Source: Nemertoderma westbladi (taxonomy: Eukaryota > Xenacoelomorpha > Nemertodermatida > Nemertodermatidae). Taken from it: a stretch of 37,556 nt of DNA. The DNA is taken from assembly GCA_032718475.1 (NCBI GenBank), contig JAUCBJ010001281.1:1-37556 (forward strand), written 5' to 3'. This document shows positions 20,056-32,300 of the stretch, in pieces (the stretch's first letter is position 1; each line of letters starts with the position of its first letter). Made by a program: the position numbers and the translations under genes. The notes below the pieces were generated by a model that was not told the DNA's origin, did no database searches, and saw nothing but the letters and a program-made list of their open reading frames with translations.

Positions 20056-20781
20056 ATGGGTTCTTTTAAATTGTCATTTAACAAATCCCAAATATGGGAT
20101 ATCGTAGAATCAAAAGACAACGTCCTTGTATTTCAAGAATTCCTAACGGAATATCTGAATAAATATGAGTATTTCCTTGATCATTTTGTCATTCATAACG
20201 TCGATAAGTCCTCTGTGAGAAAGTGGGCGAAATTAATCGAACGCACAGAACGACTGAAATCGTCGCGAACCACTGAAAATGAAAAGGATAAATCGAATAA
20301 AGTCGATAAACTTAAACCGCGAAACGATCGCAGTGAAAAAAATAAGAGAGAATCTTCGCCGAACGAACCCTACGGACCCTCCCCTAGTAAAATGATTAAA
20401 TCGTATCGCGATACCGATATATTACCGTTACCGGTAGTTGAGCCGTTAGAGCCGACGTGTTCCACCGACTCCGAACTAACGATCGATGTCGAAGCGAATA
20501 AAAATACCAAATCATCAGAAATTTCTGGTGTAAACGATGTTAATGACCTTCCGAACAACACGCCTAACAAGACTAAACGAAAGCGGAATAAGAAAGACAC
20601 TCGGCGTCCCAATAAGTTAGTTACATCGGCTCTTCTGTCCTTCGGAGAAATTAAAGCCAAATTAAAAGCGTCGCCGCCACGGCCACAGTCTATAAAGATA
20701 CAGTTTCCAGCTTACAAGTCATTAGGCCCACAGGATAATCTGTCTCCTCCGACCGCTGCTGATAGCGATAGTGCAATATAG
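20056..20781 (+). CDS. Uncharacterised 241-residue basic protein, probably nuclear
   Basis: I do not recognise the family. The start is the ATG at 20056 (context AAAATGG, A at -3 and G at +4); an in-frame ATG at 19954 would add 34 hydrophobic residues that look like translated noncoding DNA. Residues 1-65 look like a small folded helical domain (KSQIWDIVESKDNVLVFQEF, LNKYEYFLDHFVIHN, SSVRKWAKLIER). Residues 66-190 are low-complexity, rich in Lys, Glu, Asn and Ser, with a bipartite-type basic cluster KTKRKRNKKDTRRPNK (172-187), a likely nuclear localisation signal. A second conserved-looking block LVTSALLSFGEIKAKLK (188-204) precedes a Pro-rich tail. Single exon, with codon usage like the neighbouring host genes (CGA/CGN, TCG present) and no transposon motif, so I read it as a host gene. 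It could also be the first exon of a longer gene, but a stop ends it cleanly. Confidence 0.65.
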   Translation: MGSFKLSFNKSQIWDIVESKDNVLVFQEFLTEYLNKYEYFLDHFVIHNVDKSSVRKWAKLIERTERLKSSRTTENEKDKSNKVDKLKPRNDRSEKNKRESSPNEPYGPSPSKMIKSYRDTDILPLPVVEPLEPTCSTDSELTIDVEANKNTKSSEISGVNDVNDLPNNTPNKTKRKRNKKDTRRPNKLVTSALLSFGEIKAKLKASPPRPQSIKIQFPAYKSLGPQDNLSPPTAADSDSAI

Positions 20782-22186
20782 TTAGTTGTATTAGTTGGTC
20801 TACACTCGACAGGTCTATTGATGACATTATTTTATTTATTTGTCATATTTCATTTGGGGCATATTTGTTGGAAATTATGACACTGTTCTCGGTTCTCCAG
20901 ATATGTGTATTGAACTTTAACTTTCAAACATTTTATTCTGGCGAACATGATAATTAAATATTTAATGTTTTTATGTTTTTATTGCATTCAAGGAGTTACA
21001 GCAATAACTATTATTTTGGTAGCGGTATTAGTAGGTTAACAAATATTCTAATCTAATTAGATTTCTAGTTATTGTAAATTTGTTTTTATTATCTTGTAGT
21101 TGTATAGCTTATATTCCGCATATGCGATTATTATTCTTCTTATTCTTATTTGATTCTTATTTGATATTCTTATTTTTTATGTTCGGGTTAACATTTGGGA
21201 CACGAATACTCTAATTGTAATTCGTGTCGCTAGATATGATTGGAAGTGGCTACTGACCGGACCCTCTAAATACCGTATTTAGCTTTATATTGGATTTATA
21301 TTTTCGTCTATGTAGCGATGTAGGACGCGAAAGCTCCACCCAATATACCTTTGTAATTGTAAAATTTCTGGACTTTCGACAGACTAGATTTTATCACATG
21401 TTATCCTACATATAGTTCAACACAAGTAATCTATTAGGTTAGGTAAGAGAATGGTGAATTCCGGTAAAATGCCCAGTTACAGAGATACTCAAATATTAAT
21501 ATGTCGGGATGTTCCGTCCAAAAAGCCTTGGTTTATATTACATTACATACAAAATTCACAAGATCACGGCTAAGTTATTATTATACAGACAGACAGTGCT
21601 GTTCAACTATATAGTAAGGGCAGGTAACAATGCTAACCATATGATAGGCCATATTCAATATAGTTCGGGAGGTGTTGGCCCTGTGCGAAACGGCAATAAC
21701 AACCGTTGCTATGGTTACATCAATTATTAAAATAAGTTTTACTTTAATTTTCAATTATTATTTAACTAAACACCTCAAAATTATTTAAATAATTAATTAA
21801 CTTGTCTTTGTCATTTATTTATATGTATTTAATTGGGTTTAGTGAATTTGTCACTACAAAATTAGTTCAACAGCACTGCAGACTGACCTATTTCCAGGAA
21901 TTTCGACATCCTATTTCAGGTATATTTTAATTAGGTGTCGCTCATAGTTTGCTATGATCTTAATAATTTATTATTATTGTTTTGTATATTTATTTGCGCT
22001 TTTAATTTGTTTGCCATGTAAATCTGTACCGAAACTGTTTTATGTGCTGTATATAAATATGCATTGCCTTTTTAATTAGCATTTATTAGTTTAGATGAAG
22101 TCTTTTGTAATATCAGCGTTGCGTAACACGTTCGTATAGATAGTTTATAATATTCTAGTATGTTAATCTTTCAATAATTGTTGTTG
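20782..22186. other. AT-rich intergenic stretch
   Basis: No gene supported. A GACACGAAT/ATTCGTGTC inverted pair lies at about 21199-21229, and CTAAATAC-C-GTATTTAG at about 21267-21283. ATTAAA near 20953 could serve the upstream gene. Otherwise AT-rich sequence without recognisable motifs. Confidence 0.5.
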
Positions 22187-22225
22187 CAAGGCGTTCTAGA
22201 ACTAACATAGTTCTAGAACGCCTTG
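22187..22225. repeat. Perfect 18-bp hairpin, 3-nt loop
   Basis: Left arm CAAGGCGTTCTAGAACTA, loop ACA, right arm the exact reverse complement. Each arm contains TTCTAGAA (22194-22201 and 22211-22218), itself a palindrome and the core of a heat-shock element (TTCnnGAA). No gene starts within 1 kb, so a regulatory role is only a possibility; a snap-back remnant is equally likely. Confidence 0.9.
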
Positions 22226-22389
22226 GTTATATGTTATTTAATTGGTCTTCAATGTGTCATTAAAATGTATTTATATTTAGCGGACCATCCTTAAATTAAG
22301 TAACGCAAGGCCTCTAGTACCTCGGCCAGCCGTTGGGGGGAGTGACTATGTCCGCTAAACGGCTACGCAAAGATTCATCTAGACTGCTA

Positions 22390-22418
22390 GCTGCGCGAAG
22401 TCTCCCCACGTATCTGTA
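22390..22418 (+). mobile_element. Isolated GCGCGAAG-family terminus
   Basis: GCTGCGCGAAGTCTCCCCAC then GTATCTGTA resembles the right terminus of the elements ending at 24303 and 31212. No partner arm was found in this neighbourhood. Confidence 0.45.
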
Positions 22419-22479
22419 CCTCGTACACAAACTGGGAAAAACCGAAAGTTGTAACAGACAACGTGGCCGAAACCCTTAG

Positions 22480-23260
22480 AAACGCAACAAATTGCCCAGC
22501 CATTCAACAATCACTTCTCCACTATTGGTTCAAATTGATCCCAGGAAATAACCAAATCTAATCGATCTTCATCACAGCATATCTCTTATAATGGCCACCA
22601 ATCTTTTGTACTAACAGAAACATCCCCAGTTGATATTCAAATCCATTTACTACATATCGAAACCGTTACCTTACTATAACGATATATTTTCAATCAGACT
22701 AATTTCTTTAGGAGCTCTTCCCATATCCATTCATTTTTAAGTAATATGTTAAATTTATCTTTCCGATATCCTTAAAGCGAGCGAAGGTTTGTTTGTCACC
22801 TGTAATGCCACTTGTCAGTGGGGCCCCTCAGGGAGCCACTTTATTTTTTTTGCTATCCTCCTGTACATCAACGACCTCCAATATTCCCCCTCTATTTGCC
22901 GTTGACCTCGATTCTTTTTTTCCCAAAATCAATATATTCAAAATCTCATTACATTGAAAATACTAATAATATTGAACTAATTAAAATCAGTAATTGGCTT
23001 ATAGATAACTCGATTTCACTTAATGTTAAAAAACCGACCATATGTTTTTCAGTAATCGAAAAAGTAATAATTAATAACATGGTAACAATGAATAAATGGC
23101 CCTACTATTTAAGCAAACAAACATCTTTACGGCCTTATCGTGTGGGTGAATCAAAAACTTGTCACATTAATCCAATCCAAATTAAAATGAATAAAATTAT
23201 CCCAAGTATTAAATTTAGCTACTTTCAAGTCTCGTCTATCCCAATATATAAATAAATCCC
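22480..23260 (+). pseudogene. LINE reverse transcriptase fragment, CR1/Jockey-like
   Basis: Reading across frames, a NNHFSTIGSNL-like segment (about 22500-22540) is followed by CQWGPSG...LLYIND (22808-22875; the family has CGVPQGSTLGPLLFLLYIND). After it come FFPKS, then ENTNNIELIKISNWLIDNSI and SLNVKK (22950-23035), the stretch between the catalytic palm and thumb. The ADD box itself is lost in a frame change near 22900. A 147-codon open stretch at 22812-23255 covers the better-kept part. Stops and shifts throughout; clearly dead. Confidence 0.75.
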
Positions 23261-23693
23261 TTGAAATCCTGACGTTTTTTTTAATACATATAGTCGGCCT
23301 GTTAATAGGCGATACTCAATTTTATCTGCCAACAACGCTTATTGTCTTAATGAATTTCCAGATTCCAGGGTCCTGAGATCTAGAATACAATTGCTTCGAC
23401 AATTCGAGAAATAAAATCAAAGCCTTTGTTTACCAACAAATTTGGGAATTCTTGTTTTATGCTTTACAATAATAGTAATCTCGGTAGTTAATCTTATTTT
23501 ATGCTAACTCTATTTTAAATGTAATGCCATGTTTGTCATGTGAATTCAATTAAATTAAATTAATTGAATCACATCGGAAATATATTATTGTTTGTTGGAA
23601 AGAAATACTATACTACATGACAACGAAAAAGAGATAAATTATTTTAAGCGGGAAATTTGAATCGAATTGTCAGTATTTGTCCTAACTGCTGTA
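23261..23693. other. Spacer with an AT palindrome
   Basis: Probably includes the decayed 3' end of the preceding LINE. At about 23539-23573 GTGAATTCAATTAA faces TTAATTGAATCAC in inverted orientation (one extra base in the left arm). No gene seen. Confidence 0.45.
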
Positions 23694-24303
23694 CTGTGGG
23701 GCGAGACACGTAGTCGGCGAGCCTTGGCATACGGTTCATATAGGGCAAATGGGGCATGTCCGTCTGTCTGTCTGTCTGGTAAATGTTTGAACGCGAATAT
23801 CTCGGCATCGCTGGTTCGGAATTGAACCAAACTTAGTAGGTAAGTAGTAGAGAGAAAGTTTAGAAAGTTTGTAAAGTTTGGTGAAAAATCATGCAGTCTG
23901 ACGTCAGCTACGACAGATTATGTGGTTTTTAGAAAATGTTAAATTTATCGGGAAGGCCTCATGTTCCTGAGCTGAAATTTTGGTGGCCTGTAGAGAATCA
24001 TGAAGTCTATCTTTTACGAAATTGAAAAGTTAAGACATTTAATTGGGGATCCGCTAGAGACTCAGAAGTAATGACATAGGCCTACCGGTACGGTACTGCT
24101 GTATAGTGCTGCACTGGTGAGTACGAAATTGCAGAATAACAATTTGACACCACCTAGCGGATTAACATATGATTGTATATCGAGTGAATACATTTATAGC
24201 ATGGGATATGGGGTCCAAACTAGACATGCCCCATTTGCTCTATATGAACCGTATGCCAAGGCTTGCCGACTACGTGCTGCGCGAAGTCCCCACGAACGTG
24301 TGT
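23694..24303. mobile_element. 610-bp TIR element of the GCGCGAAG family
   Basis: The left arm (CTGTGGGGCGAGACACG at 23694 through CAAATGGGGCATGTCC at about 23760) is inverted in the right arm (GACATGCCCCATTTGCTCTA at 24222 through GTGCTGCGCGAAGTCCCCAC to 24303). The inner part of the arms, containing GCATACGGTTCATATAG, is almost identical. Internal GAACCAAACTTAGTA (23823) parallels the internal block of the copies at 5586 and 30896. A (GTCT)5 microsatellite lies at about 23760. The right end is only about 140 bp upstream of the ZCRB1 start codon, so it may contribute to that gene's promoter or 5' UTR. No transposase. Confidence 0.85.
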
Positions 24304-24440
24304 AGTGTGTACTGTACTGTCTACCTCACAGGCTGCATATTTCAGTATTTACCGGTATCCCATCCCTGCATCCATTCAGTACTGTCATTGACCGTCGTAT
24401 TCAGCGATTCCAGGATTCACATTCTTTCTGATATATTACT

Positions 24441-26322
24441 ATGAGTGGTGGCTTAGCTCCAAGCAAAAGTACTTTGTATGTTTCCAATTTGCCGTTTATT
24501 TTAACGAATAGCGATATTTATAAAGTAAGTGATGTTGATTATGATCATAAGCCTGTACCGATACGACATACGTAGTACTCTAGTAGGCCTACCAGCCTAC
24601 GATACTGATACAGTTCGATGGTTTGGCATTGCAGCATTGGCACTCCACACTCACTCTCTCTTCAGCTCTTTGTTAGGCCTATTCAAGTATTGCCGGTCTG
24701 CCGGTAGGCCTAACAATTTTATTAACAATTTCGAAATTTTAATGAGGTACCGGTACGGTACCGTACCTAAAGGACAGAAGGAAAGCTGAAAAGTCCATTT
24801 GTACCATCTGAAAATTAGACCAATCGAAGACTGCAGGACTACGTTATTTATTCAACCTACAGCTGTACAGTGGAAAGTTTACTTTTATACACGTTTTAAC
24901 ACATACTGACATAAATTTTTATACACAACGTTTTTATACACGTATTTATACACGTTTTGTACGGGGGTTAGAGCGTGAGCCGTGAGACCTGGATACTGAC
25001 GAAAACACTTGAACCGGTAGGCCTACTGGGTACTGGTTGTACAGTAAGATAGTAAGCTGTAAGACGTAAGCTGTGAAACAATATCATACGGTTATAACCA
25101 CCATTCATTTACTGATTTACAAAATGTTAGAATACCGGTACTTTATATATTATAAATATTTTGTTATATTTATTAACATATTTATAATTTAGCCACACCA
25201 ACTTATCCATGATTTCTGGTATGTTTGCCACAATATATATTAATCATTTATATCCTATTGTTTAAATTCCGATATATTTCGCTGACATTTTCTAATTGTT
25301 TTTAGGTGTTTGAGAAGTTTGGAAAAATTGCGAGGTAAGGCCATACATATTCTGGAATACTGGAACGTAACATACATGGAACATGGAACATAACGGCAGA
25401 CCGGTGTAGCAGACAATTTTCACCCCTCTAAAATTCACCTCCCGATTAAAATTTTCTAGTGTATTTTCACACCCCCCCCCCCCCCCCCCCTGGTTAGAAG
25501 AATTTACTATGGTATTTTAACCGGGGATGAAACTACTCTAGGTGATTTTTTAGTGAAATTTAACCCCCCCCCCCCCCCCCCCCCCCTCAGTGTATTCTTA
25601 CCCCCTTGATATTTTAAATTACAATATAATTTAAATTCGATACAAGCCTACAGTTAAGCAATCAGACGACTACAACAGATACCTCTAGAACACAGACAAA
25701 CACACGCTGGAGATTTGTATATAGTAAGGTTTTGTAGAAGATACAAAAAAATACACCGGATGTGAGAATACACAGGGAAATTTAAACGGGGATGGATTTG
25801 CACGAAGTGAAAATTGATAAATGCAGGGATGAGTTTTCACTGGAGAGGGTTAAAATACATTAGGGAAAGTACACCCCACCCCGGGAGTGAGAATACTCTA
25901 GGGAATTTTAACCGGGGAGTGAAAATTCTCTGTTACTCCGGTACTCATTATTATTCAACACAAAATAACAATAAATAATTCTAAACTTACCGGTTCCGTC
26001 GCATATCCATTATCGTCCAAATTTGTAGATAGCGTTGATTATAGTGGCCGTGATGGTTCATGGTTGATTATAGTGGCCGTGATTATGCGTGATGAAGTCA
26101 TCTCAATCATTGGGCAGTTTCTCTCCGAAATTGTCCTTCCAACCTGCCGGCGTTTCTGTTTCTGAAACAGCTTCGTCCATGGCAACCTTCACCAAGTCGT
26201 TGGCAGCCTTAGTGCGTCGGAAACGGTAGGGCCTACTCTCTCTGGACTTACTAACCAACACTTTTTTCGTCATCTAGTTTGTTATCTAACGAAACACATT
26301 TTGGAAAATACTGCATCACGAG

Positions 26323-26361
<39 letters not shown>

Positions 26362-29300
26362 GGATCGGCATGCTGCATTGCAGCTGCATTTTTAAGAATG
26401 CTGTGCCGGCTTGTCGACAAAATTGCGCCGCCACAACTCCCTATCACCCATGACATTTGCTAGATCATCCGCATCTTCAAGTGTCCTTTAAGATGCGTCT
26501 CTAGAAAGTCATGTGCTGTCCACCATGCTTATTCACTCCATGACGCTGCCAAAGTACAAGATTATGCACTGGCTGGTCCTCACGGCGAAAGCAATGTCCT
26601 GCAAAGCGGAGGCGATTTTGTTCTAGTGTCAAGCTTGGGGGAACCAATGAGACACATCCAATGTTATATAGTGTCTGGTTGGAGATGTGTGCATTGTACT
26701 TGACACAATGAACCCGGCGTAGCATTCTTGTGAATGTGCCATCCAGAGATTTGGTGTCCTCAGCAGTTAGAGCCCAGCATGGACTCCCATAGAGGAGTAC
26801 TGGAACTACTGCTGCTCTAAATAATCGGACCTTAAGTTTCCGATTAATTCTCGGTGACTTCCAAATCCTGGAAAGCCTATTCAAGGCTGCCCATGCCTTT
26901 CCCTTACGTATTCGAAGGTCCTCACCTGACTTCCGGATCCATGATCCCAGGTAACAGAAGTCGTCCACATGCTCAAGCATACCATCCTTTGAGCTTATGC
27001 TCGTCCGATCAGAGACTTGCTGAGGACTTTCAAAGTTAACTGTCAAAATTTTGGTCTTTCTGGAGTTAATAAAAAGACCAACACTAGAAGCAGCATGTTC
27101 TAATGAGCTGAGGAGCCGTTGGGCTCCCTCTAGTGATTCTGAGAGTACTCCTAAGTCATCAGCAAAGTCTAGATCAGTTAGGTACTTGGCAGGATTTCCT
27201 CGACTTCTGGAGCCAGTAGGTGGAGTTATCATCACCCCATCATCATTATGATGATCTAAGGACATGCGTAGAACATAGTCAACCACAATAATGAACAAGA
27301 ATGGTGCAAGTGTGTCTCCTTGGAGGACGCCCCATAACACTTCAAATGGTTCTGTGTCACCGTCAACAGTAGACACAAATGTTTTCGAACCAGCGTAGCG
27401 TATACTGATCTGATTGCTGCAATAATTTTATCAGGAATCCCATATAATGAAAGTATGCTGAACATACGTGAGCGGGAGACTGAATCAAAGGCCTTGAAGA
27501 AGTCAACAAAGATAACAGCCAGATGCCTGTCTTTCTTTTTTGATAACTCTGCAATTATCCTTCTAAGTGCCAAAATGGGCTCCATGGTCACACGACCTTT
27601 ACGGAACTCATTCTGATTTCCACGGAGCAGTCTCTCAATGGGATCCCTGATGCAATTTAATATAATTCTATTGTATAGCTTTGCAGCAATCGAGATCAAT
27701 GAGATTCCCCGAAAAGAACCATAGAGTGTTAGGTTGCCCGTCTTGGGAACTGGCACTAACTTATTTGTTTTCACTTCTTGTGGGACTCTTGTTGTTCGGT
27801 ACATGTCTACTATGATGGGATAGATGAGCTTTAAACACTCAGGTATTTTAAAGACCTCAGGGGGAACACCATCTACTCCACTGGCACGATTGGTCTTAAT
27901 GCTCTTTGCAGCAGCCTCAAAGTGGGCCTTCCAACCATTGAGGCGATCGGCTGGTGATTCAGCCTTAACCTTGGTGGTTGGTTGGCTTTTCCGCCCAGTA
28001 AGCAAGTTGATCGATTTCCATACCTGGGATGATTGCCTGCTGTCGTCAGCATCATTGATGGCATCAACCTACGAGCTACGAGCTACAATGAAAGCGAAAT
28101 GGCAGTGCACCGGACCTACAAGGCCGACTTCGCAACGCTGTAGCCCAACAATATTTGTCGGCTGATACCACTGATATACAACGTATGATTATCAGGCGAT
28201 ATACATGAAACGTTGCGTTGGAATATCTTAATAATTCAATGTTTCTAACTTTTAGCAAATAAATGATTTCTTAATTACATATTTACATTTTCGAATAAAA
28301 TGACATTCTTCCTTCAAAATCTAGCTCTTAATATGATTACAGTACCTACTCGTTTCTATTACAATTTTTGCTGATTGCTTTGCTAGACTGCTAGACTTAA
28401 TTAAGTAAGTAATTATTTGCATAACATAGTCAATTATACTTATACAAACGTATATACGATAGGTAGGTAGGCTGGTGTTGTGTTTTTGGGTTGATTTTGA
28501 CTTTCAGACTTTGATTTGATTTATGGAACAATCTAGGGAAAGTAGTGAAGCTGCCATCCCAACTGTAACTCTTAACAAACTATTAGATATATACACCTCA
28601 GCTTCTAACGATTCGGAGAAATTTGCCACGTTGCTAATTCTGACAGAACATTTCGCCGGAGACACCGTTAAACTAAAGACGGAAGATGTGAGAAACATTT
28701 ACGATAAAGTAGGGTTGTGCTTCCCTTTAAAACTTCTTAGCAGTTATTCTTCAGATAACCATGGCGAATGTGAGCGTAACGCGTTCGTATTACTCGGTCT
28801 AAGAGTTCTCAATATATACGTCGAATGCTTCGCGTCTCAAACAGAATGTCGGCTAGTTGTTCAGGGATTGTTTGAAAACTTACAAGATATTCTCAAATAT
28901 CATCAGGGGGGTGATTCAAATTCCCGCCAATCATGGAATGAGTCTACTACAAATTTCCGGAAGTTCGTTTCTCTGATTATTGACCTCATCGCTAATATCG
29001 GGTTACACAATTTGAAATCCTTGAAAGGAAATATAATTGACAGCATTTTACAAATTTGTATATTTGGATATACAAATACGCTACATTTTATTGTCTCGGC
29101 ATTGAAAACCCATGGTTCAACAATTTGGGCTCAGCATAGAACGCGATTGAATGATCTCATCGACTATTTATTCAATAATTTATTTCCACTTCGCCCTGAC
29201 TGGCCTGTCAATCATACCGACTACTGTTTAGTCTTATATGATTTACTATCTACCGCCCCTTATAACTTTTTCAATCGTCAGGAATCCTGGATTACTAAAT

Positions 29301-32300
29301 CGTGGTGTAATATTGAAAGGTTGCTGAAATCTAGTCGCGGCCAGGACCGTAAATTTATCGCTGTTTATTTGTGTTCTAGAACACTCATTATTCTTCCTGG
29401 ATGGGATTATATTAAAGATAAGGGCCTTGATATTTCCTGTCTATTTTTGAAACTTTGTTGTAATGAAATTAAACTTTCGTTTTTGGATGGAAGTTATTGT
29501 ATTTTCCGCGATAACCCAGATGGTTTATTGTGTCTTTCTTCCGTTTTGGCTCGAGGTTTGGACCACGTGGTTTTGGTTGAGTATTCTGATAATATAAACG
29601 CGCAAGAAACAGATATGATTGAAAGTGTAGGTGTTTCTATAATGGAAATAATTCAAATGTTTCTTAATAACATTTCGCAACATTATCACCCCTCAGTAAC
29701 CACTCGAACTATAACTAACTACCAACAACCCGCCATGTTTCTACTACCGATGTATTGGTATAAAAACGATGCTGATATTTTCTCAATCGAAACTCCAAAA
29801 TTTGTTATAAATCTCTGCAAATTTCTAAAAGTAATTCCAGAAGACGATCTTATGATATTAATGAAACCGTTTGTATATGAAATTGTTGAAGGACTGCGTA
29901 ACATAATCTTAGATTTAAACACGAACTCCAGTAAATACAATATGGCTGATTTACAGGCTGTTACTAAGAACATGCGGACTGTCATGGGATACCTAGTAGA
30001 TTGTCTTGTAAGATATTCGAGTGAAAATAATGCATCATTTGATGAAGATTACGTGAAGGTTTGCAATTTAGTCACGGATGTGATGTTCAGGTTTTATAAC
30101 GGCGTAATACTATTACCTGATTTAGAAGTTTTAAACCGCCTCATCGACTTAGAAATGTTAACTTCATCGGTTTTAGGACGACGATTTGGGATATTGCGTG
30201 TTGCTTTTCTTGCAATAGAAAATGCATCTCAAATGGTCCCTAATTTGTTTCGGTTAGTTAATCTTCTATCGCCGGTTATTCTAGACCCGTTGAATCAGGA
30301 TCCACATTCCCGGGATATTATCGCGTCGGATTGGATGGATTATTGGCCAATCACTTCGGCCGATTGGCTCGGCTGTATGGATATATTACTGAGGATATTG
30401 GAGACTAATAGAATTCAGTTGTCCGAATCCCGAATGGTATCTAAACTTACTTGTTTCCTTCACTCAAAATTATCTACAACTGATACTGATAAAGAGGTTA
30501 TGGGATCCTGTGCGGTACTTATAGATTTGCATAACAAGTTACTGCAATAATATGAATAATATTAGCTTTTAATAACCACATAATTATTGTAAAGCTATAA
30601 TATTTAATATTGAATATAACTAAGAAAGTTTCACCAAAATTTAGTAATTCCTTATAAAGTTATTAACTTTTTTAGGTCGTGCCATTTCCGCACTGGTCAT
30701 TTAACTAAAAGCGCTATAAATAAAACATAATTTTTATTTATATATTCAATTCAAATTCTAACTATTCTAATTCGAACTTTGTAATTAAATACTAATAGAC
30801 CGTATTTACTCGAATATTACAATGTGGAACGTTAACATTGTTGATAGTTAACTGATTGTTAAGACTGAAGGTAAATGTAGTAGGGTGTTGTACCGCTGTG
30901 GGGCGAGCCACGAAGTGAGCGAAGCCTTAGCATATGGGGCCATTGGCGAGTTGTCTGTAGTCGTAAATTTTTGATCGCTAATAACTCGGTTATTCCTTGA
31001 TGAAATTAAACGAAACTTGGTATGTATGTAGTCCGTCGAAAGTTTAGAAAGAATCTGAAGTTTCGTCAAAAACGAACGAACGCAACGAGGCACAAGAGGA
31101 GGACGAGTATTGTGTTGAAGGCTTCTGACTAACGGCAGACAACTCGTTAATGGTACCCATATGCTAAAGGCTTTGCTCACTTCGTGCTGCGCGAAGACCC
31201 CACGAACGTGTAATAGGCTGCATTGTAATAAAGATAACCCTGGTTTTATTTGAATTATTTCATTTGTTTAACTTGTTAAATTTAACAACATTCTTTATTA
31301 GGGTATTTAGATTCAAAATGCTGAAAATCTAGAACATAAACATAAACGCCCCCACTCGAACCAGTCAATTTGGAACTTAAACGCCTTTTATATCAAACAC
31401 GCAGACGAAGTCTATGACTCTCCAAAGACGATGCGGTGATTAGGACAAAGTTATAAAAAAAATAATTATATAGATAGCTAGCTATAGGAACTAAACTGAA
31501 ACTATAAGTTTTTATTTTTTTTAAAACTGGAACTGGATCTGAAACTATTTCATTTTGGGAACTGGAACTGAAATAAATAGGTATATTAGAACTGAAACTG
31601 AAATTTTTTTTGGGAACTGGAACTTGAACTGAATTGAACGTGTTTATTAGAACTGAAACTGAAACCGAAACAAGTCAAATTGTCTTTCAGTTCGCAGCAC
31701 TGATTATAGGTAATGATATATCCAAAGCTTTTGTTTTTTGAATGGTGAGATCAGTGTGGAGATACTGGGGGGGAGCCTATACAGAGGTTAGGCCTACATC
31801 TTAATTTTTCTCGTAACGTGATTGGCTGTTATTTGCGTCGATTTTTTCCCTTCGAAACGTTGACTTTTGATTGCGAGTTCTCCATCCCATCTCTGCTGTA
31901 GCGAAGTGTGGAATATAGTTTGTGGTTAAATAATTAAATCGTTTTGTTGTTTACTGTCTTTACCACTGGAAAAAATATAGATCGAGTTACTTTTTACCGC
32001 AATTTGTCCACCATTCTATCTCCGTTGTATTATAGCTATTATTATTATTAGTTGAACTATTAATAATTATACTATGAAATTATGTGTGTGAATAAACTTC
32101 CCATAATACTTTAACTAGGTGAATTCCTTTTCCACTTTTCTTACGATTATTTAATTGTTCCGCAATGGTTTTACAGAGTAACCGTTAACAAAGACAAACA
32201 CACACATAGGGGAATCGGGATAGCATTTATATTATTCGTAAGAATTGAGGATGCGGTTACGGCCGCCAAAGAGATGGATGGCAAGGTGTTGTTCGGTAGA

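Noticed and set aside
24529-24789. 86-codon plus-strand frame
   Set aside because: It lies in ZCRB1 intron 1 immediately after the GTAAGT donor and has no recognisable content.
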